From Candidatus Poribacteria bacterium (lineage in GTDB: Bacteria > Poribacteria > WGA-4E > WGA-3G): a DNA stretch of 47,560 nucleotides. The position numbers were made by a program, and so were the translations under genes. Shown piece after piece: positions 16,909-24,485 of this stretch. The first letter of the stretch is position 1, and each line of letters opens with the position of its first letter. Location of the stretch: positions 1 through 47,560 of the forward strand of contig JAJEEK010000100.1 in assembly GCA_022821065.1 (NCBI GenBank), in the 5' to 3' direction. The notes below the pieces were generated by a model, which saw only the letters and a list, made by a program, of their open reading frames with translations, did not search any database and was not told where the DNA came from.

Positions 16909-16952
16909 TTGACAACCTATTGTGTAATAGTGTATAATAATTACGTGTAATT
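16909..16952 (+). promoter_or_regulatory. Consensus sigma-70 promoter with overlapping palindrome
   Basis: TTGACA (16909-16914), 18-bp spacer, TATAAT (16933-16938). Directly after the -10 lies AATTAC-GT-GTAATT (16939-16952), a dyad over the expected start site and a good place for repression by the ribbon-helix-helix protein encoded 39 bp downstream. Confidence 0.75.
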
Positions 16953-16990
16953 AAATTAACCTGTGTTTTTAAAAATAAGGAGATTTACAA

Positions 16991-17338
16991 ATGTCAGAAT
17001 CTAAAGGAAGACAACACAGAAGAAGGCATCGTGAGAGACAAAGGCAGCATCGGCACAGAAGAGGACCCGGAAAAAGGAATAATGTGGTTATGGTCAGGGT
17101 TGATGAGGAGAATCTCAGTCGGATTGATGAACTCGTGGCATCGGGGCAATTTAACAGTCGTTCCGAAGCGACCGCGTTCCTCATCGGTGAAGGTGTTAAT
17201 GCCAAGCAGGAAATGTTCGATAAGATAGCCGAAAAAATTTCTCAGATCCAGAACTTGAGAACCGAGCTGGGTGAGATGATTGCCGAAGACACAAAACCGC
17301 CCGAAACCGCTGAGCAGAGCAACGATAACGCACAATAA
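16991..17338 (+). CDS. Ribbon-helix-helix DNA-binding protein with basic tail
   Basis: A 115-residue protein. Residues 1-30 are extremely rich in Arg, His and Gln (GRQHRRRHRERQRQHRHRRG). Residues 31-75 match the CopG/Arc-type ribbon-helix-helix fold (NVVMVRVDEENLSRIDELVA, then FNSRSEATAFLIGEG). The rest is a helical, acidic C-terminus. The fold binds DNA as a dimer through the N-terminal strand. The basic tail could add non-specific DNA or RNA contact. AAGGAG precedes the ATG. No toxin gene is adjacent, so I read it as a regulator, not an antitoxin. It stops 12 bp from the convergent O-methyltransferase. Confidence 0.8.
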   Translation: MSESKGRQHRRRHRERQRQHRHRRGPGKRNNVVMVRVDEENLSRIDELVASGQFNSRSEATAFLIGEGVNAKQEMFDKIAEKISQIQNLRTELGEMIAEDTKPPETAEQSNDNAQ

Positions 17339-17350
17339 TACCAGACGACT

Positions 17351-18031
17351 TCAACGTTTCACAGCGACCGAGACCCCATCCCGCAGTGGAATAATCGTCG
17401 TGAAGACATCCGGCGAACTATAGAGGAGCCGTGTCAACTCTCTAACACCGGTGGTAGCCTCGTGGAACCACTGCTCTCGTTCATCGAGCTCTTCTGGAGG
17501 GCTGCCGGGTTCCTGCGTAACGACGCGTCCACCCCAGATCATGTTATCCGTAATAAACAATCCACCGCTCCTGAGCCGTGGAATCGCTTTCTGGAATGCT
17601 TCTGGATACCCATCTTTGTCAATGTCGTTGTAGATGATATCGAATTCGCCTTCGGTTTCGTCAATAATTTCGAGTGCGTTACCGACGCGATAGTCGATAC
17701 GATCTGCGATACCGCCACGTGTAAGATACCCCGCTGCGCGCTCGGCGTTCTCTTGTGAACCGTCGGTACAGATGATAGCGGCTTCCGGTTTTTGGAGTGC
17801 CTTCGCCATCCAATACGCCGAATAACCGAAGCCTGATCCCATCTCGAAAATCCGTGTCGGATGGGTTAGCAGTACCAGTTGATGTAAGACGCGTCCGACG
17901 AGCGGTCCAACAATCGGGAATCGGTTTTCGCGTGCGTGTGCTTCCATCTCTGTGAGCACTTCGTCGCGTTCGGGAATAATGCCGAGTAAGTAGTCGTCAA
18001 TTGATGGATGAAGAATATCCAAACGTTGCAT
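17351..18031 (-). CDS. O-methyltransferase, class I SAM-dependent
   Basis: A 226-residue O-methyltransferase of the COMT-like family. Motif I is IFEMGSGFGYSAYWMA, then ICTDGSQENAERA, the metal/SAM region FDIIYNDIDKDGYPEAFQKA and LRSGGLFITDNMIWGGRV. It methylates a hydroxyl group of an unidentified small molecule. I place the start at 18031, where AGGAGTG precedes the ATG and the family's N-terminal helix (RLDILHPSIDDYLLG) begins. The frame stays open for another 48 codons with a second ATG at 18100 (see findings). Confidence 0.85.
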   Translation of the reverse strand: MQRLDILHPSIDDYLLGIIPERDEVLTEMEAHARENRFPIVGPLVGRVLHQLVLLTHPTRIFEMGSGFGYSAYWMAKALQKPEAAIICTDGSQENAERAAGYLTRGGIADRIDYRVGNALEIIDETEGEFDIIYNDIDKDGYPEAFQKAIPRLRSGGLFITDNMIWGGRVVTQEPGSPPEELDEREQWFHEATTGVRELTRLLYSSPDVFTTIIPLRDGVSVAVKR

Positions 18032-18193
18032 AATCACTCCTGTTTTATTTTTTCGTGGATCGGTGCCTAAGCCGATAATCGCAATACGGTAGTTGTCCAT
18101 GATGTCTCCGAAGTATGCCAAAAAAATATGTGCTTCATTTGCACCTATCATAGCAACTTCAGCGTTGGACTTCAAGAAAAAAGTCGTAGGTCT

Positions 18194-18400
18194 CTAAAAA
18201 CCCACCATTGCTCGAACAAACGTTGTGTTGCTCGTCGTGTGTTGAAATAGATTCGTGGTTTTACGATGCCCCGCGAGGATGACGATATAAAAACCGATCC
18301 AATTGCCTCTGTTAATCTCTGGGTAAACTGATAATCGAGACGGACACCGAGAACATCCTCTCGACTGTGACGATTGAATCGCAAATATTCAACTGAAGGT
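18194..18400 (-). pseudogene. Possible frameshifted 3' end of a barrel gene
   Basis: One frame reads FNRHSREDVLGVRLDYQFTQ, which looks like the last strands of an outer-membrane barrel. A second frame ends NTTFVRAMVGF before a stop at 18194-18196, a typical barrel C-terminus. Joining them needs a frameshift near the middle. No start or ribosome site is present. I am not sure of this. Confidence 0.3.
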
Positions 18401-18420
18401 CTGTGATGCTATCAACCGTC

Positions 18421-20712
18421 TTATTTCCGAATAAGCATTTTGCGGGTTGCAGAGAAATCGCCTGCGTTAATTGTGTATAGATAGATGCCACTACTCACAG
18501 GTTCACCGGTCTGATTGCGTCCATCCCAGTGAATCGCTTGAGATTGTGAGGAATAGTCGCCTGCGGGCATTATACCCGGCGACAGACGGCGCACTAACTG
18601 TCCCGTAGGACTATAAATATGAACCGTGACATGACGTTCATCAGTGAGTCGGAACGGAATCCATGTTTCTGGGTTGAACGGATTGGGAAAGTTCTGTAGG
18701 AGTTGGTTCTGCTTTACGTCTCCGAAGATCACAAGCTGCTTCCCGCAGGGATCAACAGTAATAGGCTGCGGAGAGAGGAGTGCATTTCCATCCCATATCT
18801 GCACTTGTCCTGTCTCGGCATAGGAGAGCAGAATGGTCCCATCTCGGCTCATGTCAAAATAGTCTGAAATGGAGAGACACGCGGTAGGTGTTTCTGCCTG
18901 CCAATCCCAGACTTGGAGGGTGTTATCTCGATCGGCGAATAGATAGCGACTGTCTGTGCTAAAGCGCGCAGGCGACCCGACAGGCAGCGTTGTGAGAAGC
19001 TGCGGGCTGTCTGGCAGGAGTCGCCAGATTTGTGTATCTTGGGCGCGGTTGGGCACTGATAGGACAACCGAACCGTCCGCGTCAGACGTAAAAGCGAGCC
19101 TTGAATGGTTATAGAGTTCTGGTACCTGCCATGAATATTGGAAGATGAATGTATCTCCTTTACGTTTCCACAACGCGATCCAACAGTGTTGATTATTGTG
19201 CGGGCAAGTGGTGGCTGCCAAATATTCGTCGTTTTCGCTAAACGTAAACAATGAACCAATATCAACATCTGGACCGTCTTTTGAAGAAAGCTGCTGGATC
19301 CTTTCTGGGTTTTCGACATCAAAAAGGCGAATGAACCCCCAGCGACGTGCGGCAACCCACCGTCCAGATGGGCTAAAAGCGATGTCGGAATATCCGGAAT
19401 AGTACGGGAATTGGACCTCGACTTTGCCAGTCTGGAGATTGTAGACCTCAATCCAAGGGTCACGACCGATAGCGAGTCTTTGGCCATCGGAAGAGATGGC
19501 GAGTTCCCGAAATAGCCTGTCCTCAGCAGAGATGAGGTGCTGCATCTGCCGTGATGGAATGTTCCATGTCTTAATAAAATATCGGGAGGCGGAAACGAAG
19601 GTTTTGCCATTTGCACTGAGTGCGTTGTTCCAGCTGGAGATGAAATCCGCCCATACCCTCACAGATTGCTTTGCTTTCATATCCCAAAGTACAACAGCAT
19701 CTCGGTAATGAAGGAGCGCGGTTTTATCATCTGAGGAGACGGTTATCTTCTCCAAGAAACGGAATTCGCTGCCAAAGGCATTAATTTGTTGCCCAGATTC
19801 GACGTCCCAGACGCGGACCTGATCGTCCCAGCCTGTCCACGGCTCAGACCCCGAGGAGTGGAGTGTGCCTGTCGAATTTGCAACGTAGAGACGTTGACTG
19901 TCTGGACTAAATACCACATCTGAAACCCTGCCAGTGCCGCTGCGTTCCCGCCATAAGAGTTGTCGTGTCTCTATATCCCAAACGAACACTCTATTCCAAT
20001 CCCTTTCAAATGTTGCAATACGGGTGCCATCTGGGCTCATAACGATGTCCTCAACTTCGTCAACCTTATGTCCATCGAAGTATGCTTCCAGACGACGGGT
20101 TTCAACGTTCCATAACGCAAGCGTTTCTCTTGAGGTTATATCTCTTGAAGTTGTGATGAGGTGGCGATCGTCGGAACTAAAAATCATAGCATAGGCACGC
20201 GAATACGCTTCTGTCATCATCTTTCCAACGAACTTGTGGGTTTGCCAGTTCCACAGATAAATTTGATCTTCAAAGGCGGCAGCGAACAGCGGTGCTTTTG
20301 CACCAAATGCAGCGACCTCATTAAGGCGAGCTGTAACCCGCCACTCGGAGACTTGCTCACGGGCATTGACATCCCAGATGTGGACAGTCGTTACCTTTGA
20401 GCCGACAGTGTAATTGAGAATCGCTAAATGTGTAGCAGTTGGACTCAAAACGACCTTACTGGCATCTGTTGTTCGCTCTCCGAATTCATCAATTACGGTT
20501 CCAGTGGACAAATCAACAACCTGAATGTGCGTCGGAACAACGCGTAAAATCGTATCGTTGGAAAGGAAAGCATGCTGTTCAGGAAGCGGCTGCCCAATCG
20601 TGCCGATAGGCTCAATCGCAAAAGCAAAGTCGGAGATATAGATAATGCTGAACAAACCGCCGATTAAAGCCCTAAGTAGAACTATCGGTAGAGGTTTTTT
20701 TATGAATTTCAT
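18421..20712 (-). CDS. Secreted WD40-like propeller protein with FlgD/T9SS-type tail
   Basis: A 763-residue protein with a signal peptide to about residue 33. Residues ~45-650 are a run of WD40-like blades (VHIWDVNAREQ, LALWNVETRRLEAYFDGH, VFVWDIETRQLLWRE, VRVWDVESGQQIN and others), probably two propellers. The last ~90 residues begin LLQNFPNPFNPETWIPFRL and end ATRKMLIRK, matching the FlgD-Ig/type-IX-like sorting domain seen in many secreted proteins. It likely acts at the cell surface. The start codon is only about 10 bp from the left terminal hairpin of a TnpB transposon and has no strong Shine-Dalgarno, so the native promoter has probably been displaced. Confidence 0.85.
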   Translation of the reverse strand: MKFIKKPLPIVLLRALIGGLFSIIYISDFAFAIEPIGTIGQPLPEQHAFLSNDTILRVVPTHIQVVDLSTGTVIDEFGERTTDASKVVLSPTATHLAILNYTVGSKVTTVHIWDVNAREQVSEWRVTARLNEVAAFGAKAPLFAAAFEDQIYLWNWQTHKFVGKMMTEAYSRAYAMIFSSDDRHLITTSRDITSRETLALWNVETRRLEAYFDGHKVDEVEDIVMSPDGTRIATFERDWNRVFVWDIETRQLLWRERSGTGRVSDVVFSPDSQRLYVANSTGTLHSSGSEPWTGWDDQVRVWDVESGQQINAFGSEFRFLEKITVSSDDKTALLHYRDAVVLWDMKAKQSVRVWADFISSWNNALSANGKTFVSASRYFIKTWNIPSRQMQHLISAEDRLFRELAISSDGQRLAIGRDPWIEVYNLQTGKVEVQFPYYSGYSDIAFSPSGRWVAARRWGFIRLFDVENPERIQQLSSKDGPDVDIGSLFTFSENDEYLAATTCPHNNQHCWIALWKRKGDTFIFQYSWQVPELYNHSRLAFTSDADGSVVLSVPNRAQDTQIWRLLPDSPQLLTTLPVGSPARFSTDSRYLFADRDNTLQVWDWQAETPTACLSISDYFDMSRDGTILLSYAETGQVQIWDGNALLSPQPITVDPCGKQLVIFGDVKQNQLLQNFPNPFNPETWIPFRLTDERHVTVHIYSPTGQLVRRLSPGIMPAGDYSSQSQAIHWDGRNQTGEPVSSGIYLYTINAGDFSATRKMLIRK

Positions 20713-20801
20713 CTAATCTTCGGGCAGGAGACCCCACCCTTTAGGTTGGGGAGGAATGCCCGTTCCTATGTTTTTTTCTTTAGAAAGACTGTCAAAAATG
20801 T

Positions 20802-20807
20802 TATACT
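20802..20807 (+). promoter_or_regulatory. -10 box of tnpB transcript 1
   Basis: TATACT, with a weak TTTAGA -35 17 bp upstream (20779-20784). The spacing to the leader RNA (5 nt) is the same as in element 2, whose promoter is near consensus. Transcription should start at the first base of the leader's outer stem. Confidence 0.6.
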
Positions 20808-20812
20808 ATTCT

Positions 20813-20898
20813 TACCAGTTGGCAGACATTACGAGCATTGCTGCAAGGCAATGTGTCTGCCTACCCACTCGTAAGGGGTTAAAGACTGGTAGCTGGTA
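20813..20898 (+). ncRNA. Structured tnpB 5' leader RNA, copy 1 (nested pseudoknot)
   Basis: Helices: P0 TACCAGT (20813-20819)/ACTGGTA (20885-20891); P1 GGCAGACA (20821-20828)/TGTCTGCC (20854-20861); P2 TTACGAG (20829-20835)/CTCGTAA (20868-20874), a pseudoknot; P3 CATTGC (20836-20841)/GCAATG (20848-20853). A second copy of the P0 3' strand, CTGGTA, follows at 20893-20898, so P0 has two exclusive partners. Every helix is kept in element 2 with compensatory changes. It lies between the promoter and the tnpB ATG. I do not recognise it as a known riboswitch or ribozyme. Confidence 0.8.
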
Positions 20899-20903
20899 AT
20901 ACT

Positions 20904-22067
20904 ATGGAAACCAAAAAACGCAAGCGGAAACAAAAACGCGCCAGCAGAACCTACAAATATCAGATACGCGAACATCCGCAAAATATGCGTCTCGGTAATA
21001 TGCTTGACGACTTGTGTGATGTGCATAACCATTTTTTGCGACTTGAGAACCGCTATTATCGCATCTATGGTAAGTATGCGGGGCGTTATCGCTTGCAACC
21101 CCACCTGACGAAGTTGCTCGAACGGACGCATCAACATTGGGCGTGGATACCCCGCGACACGCTTGACGCTGTGATTATCCGGCTGCACATCGCGTGGGAA
21201 CGCTTTTTTGACTTTCCGAATGTCGGTCGTCCAAAGTTCAAACGTAAAGACCGTTATCGTTCCGCGAAGTTTCAAAGTGGTTATCTCCTTGAAGAGGGGC
21301 GTGTCCGCCTTTCTTTCAAAGAATGGGATGAAGCCTCCGAACGTTTTAAGTTCAATAAACGCTGGTTTTCGTTTCACCAACACCGAGATTGGAAAGGAAA
21401 CGTCCGCTATATCCAAATCCTCCGTGATGCCGTCGGAACATCTTGGCTTTATGTCGTGACAGATGATTCCTCCAAAGAAGTGCTGCCCGCTACAGGTGAA
21501 AGCGTAGGAGCGGACTTCGGTATGGAGACCTATCTGACACTCTCCAATGGCGAGAAGATACAATCGCCAGAGTTCTTGAAACAATCCTTGAAACAACTTC
21601 GCAAACTCTACAAAAGCCTTTCGCGTAAAGTCAAAGGTTCTAACAATTGGTGGCGTGCTGTCCGAGAGATCGCACGGCTCTGCCGACATATCGCCAACCA
21701 ACGCAGAGATTGGCATTTCAAACTTGCCACGGACTTGTGTCGAAGGTTTGACCTTATTGCGACCGAGACGCTGAACCTTGAGGGCATGAAACGGCTCTGG
21801 GGTCGGAAAGTCTCCGACCTTGCCTTCGGGAGTTTTGTTGAGATATTGCGATATAAGTGTTTGAAACATAATCGTGAGTTCCGTCAAGTCGGGCAATGGA
21901 CTGCGACAACAAAGCCGTGTTCGGATTGTGGCTATAAAAACGAAACTCTTTGTCTTTCAGATCGTCAGTGGCGGTGTCCGGAATGTGGTTCGGACCACGA
22001 TAGAGACATCAACGCTGCGATCAACATTTTACGGGCTGCTTGTGGTCCCGTTGTGAAGCAGACGTAA
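20904..22067 (+). CDS. tnpB: TnpB RNA-guided endonuclease 1
   Basis: A 387-residue TnpB, the transposon-encoded ancestor of Cas12, which uses an RNA from the 3' end of its own element to cut DNA beside a short motif. The RuvC triad appears intact: D204 (VGADFGMETY), E288 (ATETLNLEGMKRLWG) and D368 (DHDRDINAAINI). The zinc finger is CSDCG...CPECG (residues ~335-362). The N-terminal helical region begins TYKYQIREHPQNMRLGNMLD. Length is normal. The ATG at 20904 follows a structured leader with no nearby Shine-Dalgarno; GGGG is 26 nt away. The guide-bearing RNA would end just past 22136 and would match the flanking LamG gene end. Confidence 0.92.
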   Translation: METKKRKRKQKRASRTYKYQIREHPQNMRLGNMLDDLCDVHNHFLRLENRYYRIYGKYAGRYRLQPHLTKLLERTHQHWAWIPRDTLDAVIIRLHIAWERFFDFPNVGRPKFKRKDRYRSAKFQSGYLLEEGRVRLSFKEWDEASERFKFNKRWFSFHQHRDWKGNVRYIQILRDAVGTSWLYVVTDDSSKEVLPATGESVGADFGMETYLTLSNGEKIQSPEFLKQSLKQLRKLYKSLSRKVKGSNNWWRAVREIARLCRHIANQRRDWHFKLATDLCRRFDLIATETLNLEGMKRLWGRKVSDLAFGSFVEILRYKCLKHNREFRQVGQWTATTKPCSDCGYKNETLCLSDRQWRCPECGSDHDRDINAAINILRAACGPVVKQT

Positions 22068-22136
22068 GCCGTTTCCTCGGAAACGCAAACTGCGACGAAG
22101 CACAAGCCCTAACCTTTAGGTTATGGGTGCCTTGAC
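22068..22136 (+). ncRNA. Probable 3' part of omega-RNA and right-end hairpin, element 1
   Basis: From the tnpB stop to the right end, this includes a short TTTCC...GGAAA hairpin and the terminal CCTAACCTTTAGGTTATGG hairpin. By analogy with studied TnpB systems this is the scaffold end of the guide RNA. The upstream limit inside tnpB cannot be set by eye. Confidence 0.5.
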
Positions 22137-23026
22137 CGCTTCAGTTGTCCCCATGTCGTTGTGAGTTTTCCTGTAGGCTTAACCGCAAGTGGAATCCCTG
22201 TCTTCGCGCCACCCTTACCGACCAGATGATACGCATTTCCCGATGCATCTGAGAACTTGCGTGTCCCACCCGGTTCATCAAAATGCCACAACGCGACCGT
22301 CTTTCCGTCATTCTTGAACTTTTGATCTGGCATAAAGGCATTTTTTTTAACATCGTAACGGGCGACGGTTGAAATACGAACCTCATCAATATACCCCGTA
22401 AAGGATCCCCAAAAGTAATTTCGCACATTGGGCAGCTCGATTTTCTCTCCAAAACCACCGACTGTAAAATCCTTTGGACGCCAGAATTTAGAGAGATCAT
22501 GTCCAATGGTTGTCCCTTGTGGTAGTGTTCTGCTGAGATCGTTGACGATGGTTATCGTCTCTTTCCTTTTCGCCTGATAAGCGATATGATGCCATCGGTT
22601 CGGCGAAATTGTGATTGGAAAATAAGGGGTCACAGCACCGCCACCCCATCCAGCAACATGAGCATAGGTTATCAAGAGCAGATCGCCTTTCTGCCAATCA
22701 ATACTCTTTTTTGTTTCTTGATATCCATCGTGCTTATCGCTCACAACGCGCATGCATACCTGTTGGCTGAGGATCGTTGCTGATATATTTTTCTCAGGTT
22801 CCGCCGTCGGATACACCCACGCTTCAACGGTGAATTCATCTGTGCCTTCAGGAAGAAGTATACCGAAGGCTTCAAAGTCTAAAACAGCGTAGGCGCCCAC
22901 GCCATCAAGCACTAAATAGTTGCCCCCTGCCGGCGAAGGCGGAGGAAACGCCTTCGCATTCAGTGGAATCAATGTTAATAAAAGAATAGATATAAACGTT
23001 TGTCGTAGACATTGCCATCTCTTCAC
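22121..23026 (-). CDS. Secreted LamG domain protein 2
   Basis: A 301-residue exported protein: a signal peptide to about residue 26 (LNAKA), then a LamG/jelly-roll domain (NYLVLDGVGAYAVLDFEAF, FTVEAWVYPTAEPEKNISAT, NRWHHIAYQAKRKE, GYIDEVRISTVARYD, TVALWHFDEPGGT). The start is a GTG at 23026 with AAGGAG 8 bases upstream. The tail VKPTGKLTTTWGQLK matches the other LamG proteins. The last residues SRHP and the stop codon are read from the right end of TnpB transposon 1, so the native last codons were replaced by the insertion. A ~125-bp leader upstream is shared with the lipoprotein gene at 23291. Confidence 0.82.
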   Translation of the reverse strand: MKRWQCLRQTFISILLLTLIPLNAKAFPPPSPAGGNYLVLDGVGAYAVLDFEAFGILLPEGTDEFTVEAWVYPTAEPEKNISATILSQQVCMRVVSDKHDGYQETKKSIDWQKGDLLLITYAHVAGWGGGAVTPYFPITISPNRWHHIAYQAKRKETITIVNDLSRTLPQGTTIGHDLSKFWRPKDFTVGGFGEKIELPNVRNYFWGSFTGYIDEVRISTVARYDVKKNAFMPDQKFKNDGKTVALWHFDEPGGTRKFSDASGNAYHLVGKGGAKTGIPLAVKPTGKLTTTWGQLKRSRHP

Positions 23027-23059
23027 GGTTTTATCTCCTTAAGCATAGCGCATTGGATT

Positions 23060-23185
23060 AATGGATGGGGCAATTCAAGCAAGCGAGATATGGGAAAGCC
23101 GTTACATCGCTTCACATTTCTACAAGGAGGAAGGCTTTCCCATAGGTTCACTCAGCGTTCTAATATACTGAGCAATTTTCATGCC
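23060..23185 (-). promoter_or_regulatory. Shared leader element, copy 1
   Basis: Upstream of the LamG 2 gene. On the minus strand it begins GGCATGAAAATTGCT and contains a perfect 9-bp stem GGGAAAGCC/GGCTTTCCC (plus-strand arms 23092-23100 and 23133-23141). A homologous block lies before the lipoprotein gene (23715-23835). It may be a cis-acting RNA or a promoter module. Confidence 0.55.
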
Positions 23186-23290
23186 AATGCCAAATATGTT
23201 AAATATGCCCATAATCTCGGTTTTGTAGTTGTTAAGTTGCACAAAAAAGAACAAGACTGATAAAAAAAAATGCCCGAAGAAGTGCAGCTT

Positions 23291-23683
23291 TTAATTCCCC
23301 TTATCCGCAACTGTGTAAAATTGAACCTTCTCAATGTTACCGGCTCCAGTCATGGCGTGTTTTATAATTTTGATAGCGTCCGTTTCTACGATCAGTAAGA
23401 TTTCAAACGGGAATTCGATGCCACCAGGTACTTTCTTGACCGGTTCCCATCGGTTTCTCTTATCGCGCGCATGAATCTCAATGTTTCGGATTTTCCCAGA
23501 GCCGAGCAGCACCACTTTCCGGCCTTTCGCACGTTCCGGGAGTGAATAAATTTCGCCATTGAAAGTCATCTTTTCGCTTACTGGACGATCAATCAAAACA
23601 TACACCTGTTCCGTTAAAAGCGCAGCACAGCCAATCTGTGATAAACACGCGAGTATAAAAAGTAAGCATTTCCACCTATTCAT
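23291..23683 (-). CDS. Small exported lipoprotein
   Basis: A 130-residue lipoprotein. Residues 1-19 form a signal peptide with lipobox SQIGC, then a beta-rich domain (VYVLIDRPVSEKMTFNGEIY, GRKVVLLGSGKIRNIEIHA). The ATG at 23683 has AAAGGAG upstream and gives a standard lipoprotein signal; the longer frame would add seven residues before it. I do not recognise the domain, though its strand pattern and lipid anchor suggest a surface binding role. It shares an upstream leader with the adjacent LamG gene, so the two may respond to the same signal. Confidence 0.7.
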   Translation of the reverse strand: MNRWKCLLFILACLSQIGCAALLTEQVYVLIDRPVSEKMTFNGEIYSLPERAKGRKVVLLGSGKIRNIEIHARDKRNRWEPVKKVPGGIEFPFEILLIVETDAIKIIKHAMTGAGNIEKVQFYTVADKGN

Positions 23684-23714
23684 GGTTCTTTCTCCTTTGT
23701 ACACAACACAGACG

Positions 23715-23835
23715 GGTAGATGGAGCGATGCAACAATCGAGATAGGAAAGCCTATTGCATCGCTCCGTATTTTTCCAAGGAGGTAGGCTCTCCCAGTCGG
23801 TTCGCAGTGTTAAATGTATAAGCAATTTTCATGCC
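23715..23835 (-). promoter_or_regulatory. Shared leader element, copy 2
   Basis: Upstream of the lipoprotein gene. Perfect 12-bp arms GGAGCGATGCAA (23722-23733) and TTGCATCGCTCC (23755-23766) can pair. A second stem, AGGAAAGCCT with AGGCTCTCC, crosses it, so the two would form a pseudoknot or alternatives. It is homologous to 23060-23185. Confidence 0.55.
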
Positions 23836-23956
23836 AAAGAAAATTCAAGCGCAAAGTACCTTTAAAAATGGGTTTGCCGTTGATATGAAGCGATGAAGCG
23901 TGCTTATTGTTCAGTTTTTGGACAGTTTTGTTCAAAAATCCCGTGACACAGACTTC

Positions 23957-23985
23957 TTGACATCCGATAATTTTTGGAATATACT
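23957..23985 (+). promoter_or_regulatory. Sigma-70 promoter of truncated hydrolase gene
   Basis: TTGACA (23957-23962), 17-bp spacer, TATACT (23980-23985), 55 bp before the ATG at 24040. The promoter looks functional although the gene is cut short. Confidence 0.6.
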
Positions 23986-24039
23986 TAACGCCGAAGGAAA
24001 TAATGACGCTACGCAACTTACTGCGGAAAGGACTGAAAT

Positions 24040-24333
24040 ATGGCAGGCTTTTACACAATTGAGAAACAGGATGGACGTTGGTGGTTTATCACGCCCGATA
24101 GCGCGCCGTTCTGGTCTGTCGGTATGAACCATATTGATTCGGCTGCGTTGCGGTTTGTAGAATCAGATGGCGTGTGGGAGCGTGAATTCGGCAACAGTCA
24201 TGAACAGTGGCTACGCGCTGTCGCCGATGATCTACGTGATTGGGGCTTTAACACGATCGGTTGGACGCAGGAAGTCGTAATTATCACCTCCCACAAGAAA
24301 AGGTGTTGTTTAGGTTCCGTTGCATCGCAATAG
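24040..24333 (+). pseudogene. Truncated glycoside-hydrolase-like gene
   Basis: About the first 80 residues (FYTIEKQDGRWWFITPDSAP, FWSVGMNHIDS, LRDWGFNTIGW) look like the N-terminus of a large glycoside hydrolase of the agarase-like type, normally several hundred residues. After ~24280 the frame runs into foreign palindromic sequence (CACCTC...GAGGTG, GATGTTTT...AAAACATC) and stops at residue 97. The hydrolase is therefore a 5' remnant, cut by a small insertion or deletion. Confidence 0.6.
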
Positions 24334-24339
24334 TGCTGC

Positions 24340-24392
24340 GATGTTTTCTGGCACTTTCACCTCATTTTATGAGGATGTCAAGATAAAACATC
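24340..24392. repeat. Nested hairpin after truncated hydrolase
   Basis: GATGTTTT (24340-24347) pairs with AAAACATC (24385-24392), and inside CCTCAT (24360-24365) pairs with ATGAGG (24369-24374). It may be the end of a small mobile element that truncated the upstream gene, or a terminator-like structure. Confidence 0.45.
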
Positions 24393-24485
24393 CTGTCCCC
24401 AGAGACATTCAATACTTTTGCCTTGGACATCAAACGGTTTTTATGGTATACTAAACGTTAAAATTTGAGTCTTACGGAGAACATC

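Larger units (their letters stand above)
20720..22136 (+). mobile_element. TnpB-only IS200/IS605-type transposon 1
   Basis: The left end is a hairpin with outer arms GGGCA (20722-20726) and TGCCC (20757-20761) around CCCCACC...GGTTGGGG. The right end is CCTAACCTTTAGGTTATGG near 22108-22127, then CCTTGAC. Subterminal single-strand hairpins without terminal inverted repeats are the hallmark of this family. No tnpA is present, so movement would need a transposase in trans. It inserted between a LamG gene and a WD40 gene. Exact ends are estimated by comparison with element 2. Confidence 0.8.

Noticed and set aside
16991..17338. RHH protein as the antitoxin of a toxin-antitoxin pair
   Set aside because: The neighbours are an O-methyltransferase and a zinc-ribbon protein on the other strand; no toxin-like small gene is adjacent.
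18849..19616. 255-codon alternative frame on the same strand as the WD40 gene
   Set aside because: Ser/Arg-rich composition, no start signal, and the overlapping frame has clear WD repeats.
20813..20898. Naming the tnpB leader an HDV-like self-cleaving ribozyme
   Set aside because: The helix order fits, but I cannot place the catalytic cytosine or the small P1.1 helix in both copies, and the conserved outer P0 stem spans the would-be cleavage point. I keep it as an unclassified structured RNA.
20829..21896. 355-codon antisense frame across tnpB 1
   Set aside because: It mirrors tnpB codons on the other strand and matches nothing recognisable; the sense frame has the intact RuvC and zinc motifs.
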